From: Bacteroidales bacterium
Lineage (GTDB): Bacteria; Bacteroidota; Bacteroidia; Bacteroidales; SM23-62
Length of the DNA: 34,964 bases
Assembly (NCBI GenBank): GCA_016783865.1
Contig: JADHVS010000026.1
Coordinates: forward strand, 1 to 34,964
Reading direction: 5' to 3'
Below, piece by piece: positions 34,605 through 34,964 of the stretch. Made by a program: the position numbers and the translations under genes. Every line of letters starts with the position of its first letter. Within the stretch, counting starts at the first letter, position 1. The notes beneath the pieces are model-generated. The model was given only the letters and a program-made list of their open reading frames with translations. It was not told where the DNA came from and ran no database searches.

Positions 34605-34964
34605 CTTTTATACTCTACTGTTACATCACTGAAACAATTCACCTGGAATCTTACTATAATTGTAATTGTTAGTTCGCTATATTATGTAAATATCTAGATG
34701 TTTCTATATGTATTAAATAATGAGATTAAGCCAGGATGAGTTCTAATCTTTCCTTCCATTCGCGCCAATTACTGTTAAGGGGTTGCACACCGGCTTCTCC
34801 ACCTAAGAAATAAATTGCAGCACAGCATGGCTGCTATGTACAACCCGTCTTAAAGATAAATGGCTATTGAACGGGAATTATTGTTTTAGCCACCAGACCG
34901 GATCACACCCCGCAGGGAAGCTATATCTGCACTAAATTCGATTATATACAATTATTTGATATTC
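34605..34964. other. Right-edge region without a recognised gene
   Basis: About 360 bp of mixed AT-rich sequence. On the minus strand an open frame without a start, bounded by TAG on the right (about 34841), reads AIYFLGGEAGVQPLNSNWREWKERL and ends in TAA at 34726. It has a protein-like composition and may be the tail of a broken gene, but I do not recognise the family. Nothing else is supported. Confidence 0.4.

Overview
The window reads as chromosome of a member of the Bacteroidota, probably an environmental Bacteroidia-type organism. Supporting signs are the -7 promoter motif TAnnTTTG before many genes, weak Shine-Dalgarno sequences, a type IX secretion (T9SS) C-terminal sorting domain, a DUF2764-type V-ATPase operon, a bactofilin, a DUF177-rpmF-fabH cluster, and an arginine/proline operon headed by argR. 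The order and genus cannot be fixed from this window.

Region 1 (1-7573, minus strand) is one tightly packed operon: argR, a GNAT acyltransferase, argG, proC, an M20 deacylase, argH, proB and proA (3' end off the left edge). It joins the proline pathway to the late arginine pathway. argB, argC, argD and a carbamoyltransferase gene are absent here and may lie beyond the left edge. Region 2 is a divergent control region with two 18-bp ARG-box palindromes separated by 3 bp. It faces argR on one side and carB (carbamoyl-phosphate synthase large chain, without carA) on the other. A small exported protein gene overlaps the end of carB.

Region 3 (11860-20044, minus strand) holds DUF177, rpmF and fabH, then a bactofilin, two small membrane proteins (AtpZ type and AtpI-like), and the F-type ATPase genes atpB-E-F-H-A-G. 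atpD and atpC are missing, so this F-ATPase locus is split. A perfect 14-bp intercistronic hairpin follows atpE, and a heptamer tandem repeat lies between atpB and atpE.

Region 4 (20136-24967) has a single-domain response regulator, a class IV PLP enzyme, an exported barrel-like protein, and a DUF362 protein with a T9SS sorting domain. It also holds visible wreckage: an ABC transporter locus reduced to the first 33 codons of its ATPase joined to the last 49 codons of its permease, and the tail of another T9SS cargo protein.

Region 5 (25026-34556) starts and ends with a tRNA-Val(GAC) gene in the same orientation. The two genes share about 105 bp at a constant offset of 9456 bp. Between them are a universal stress protein, a complete E-DUF2764-A-B-D-I-K V/A-type ATPase operon with a terminator, and a truncated glycosyltransferase. 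The K subunit keeps every residue of the known sodium site, whereas the F-type c subunit lacks the sodium ligands. The cell therefore probably has a proton F-ATPase and a sodium V-ATPase. The last 400 bases hold a tRNA terminator and only a small unrecognised C-terminal-like reading frame.
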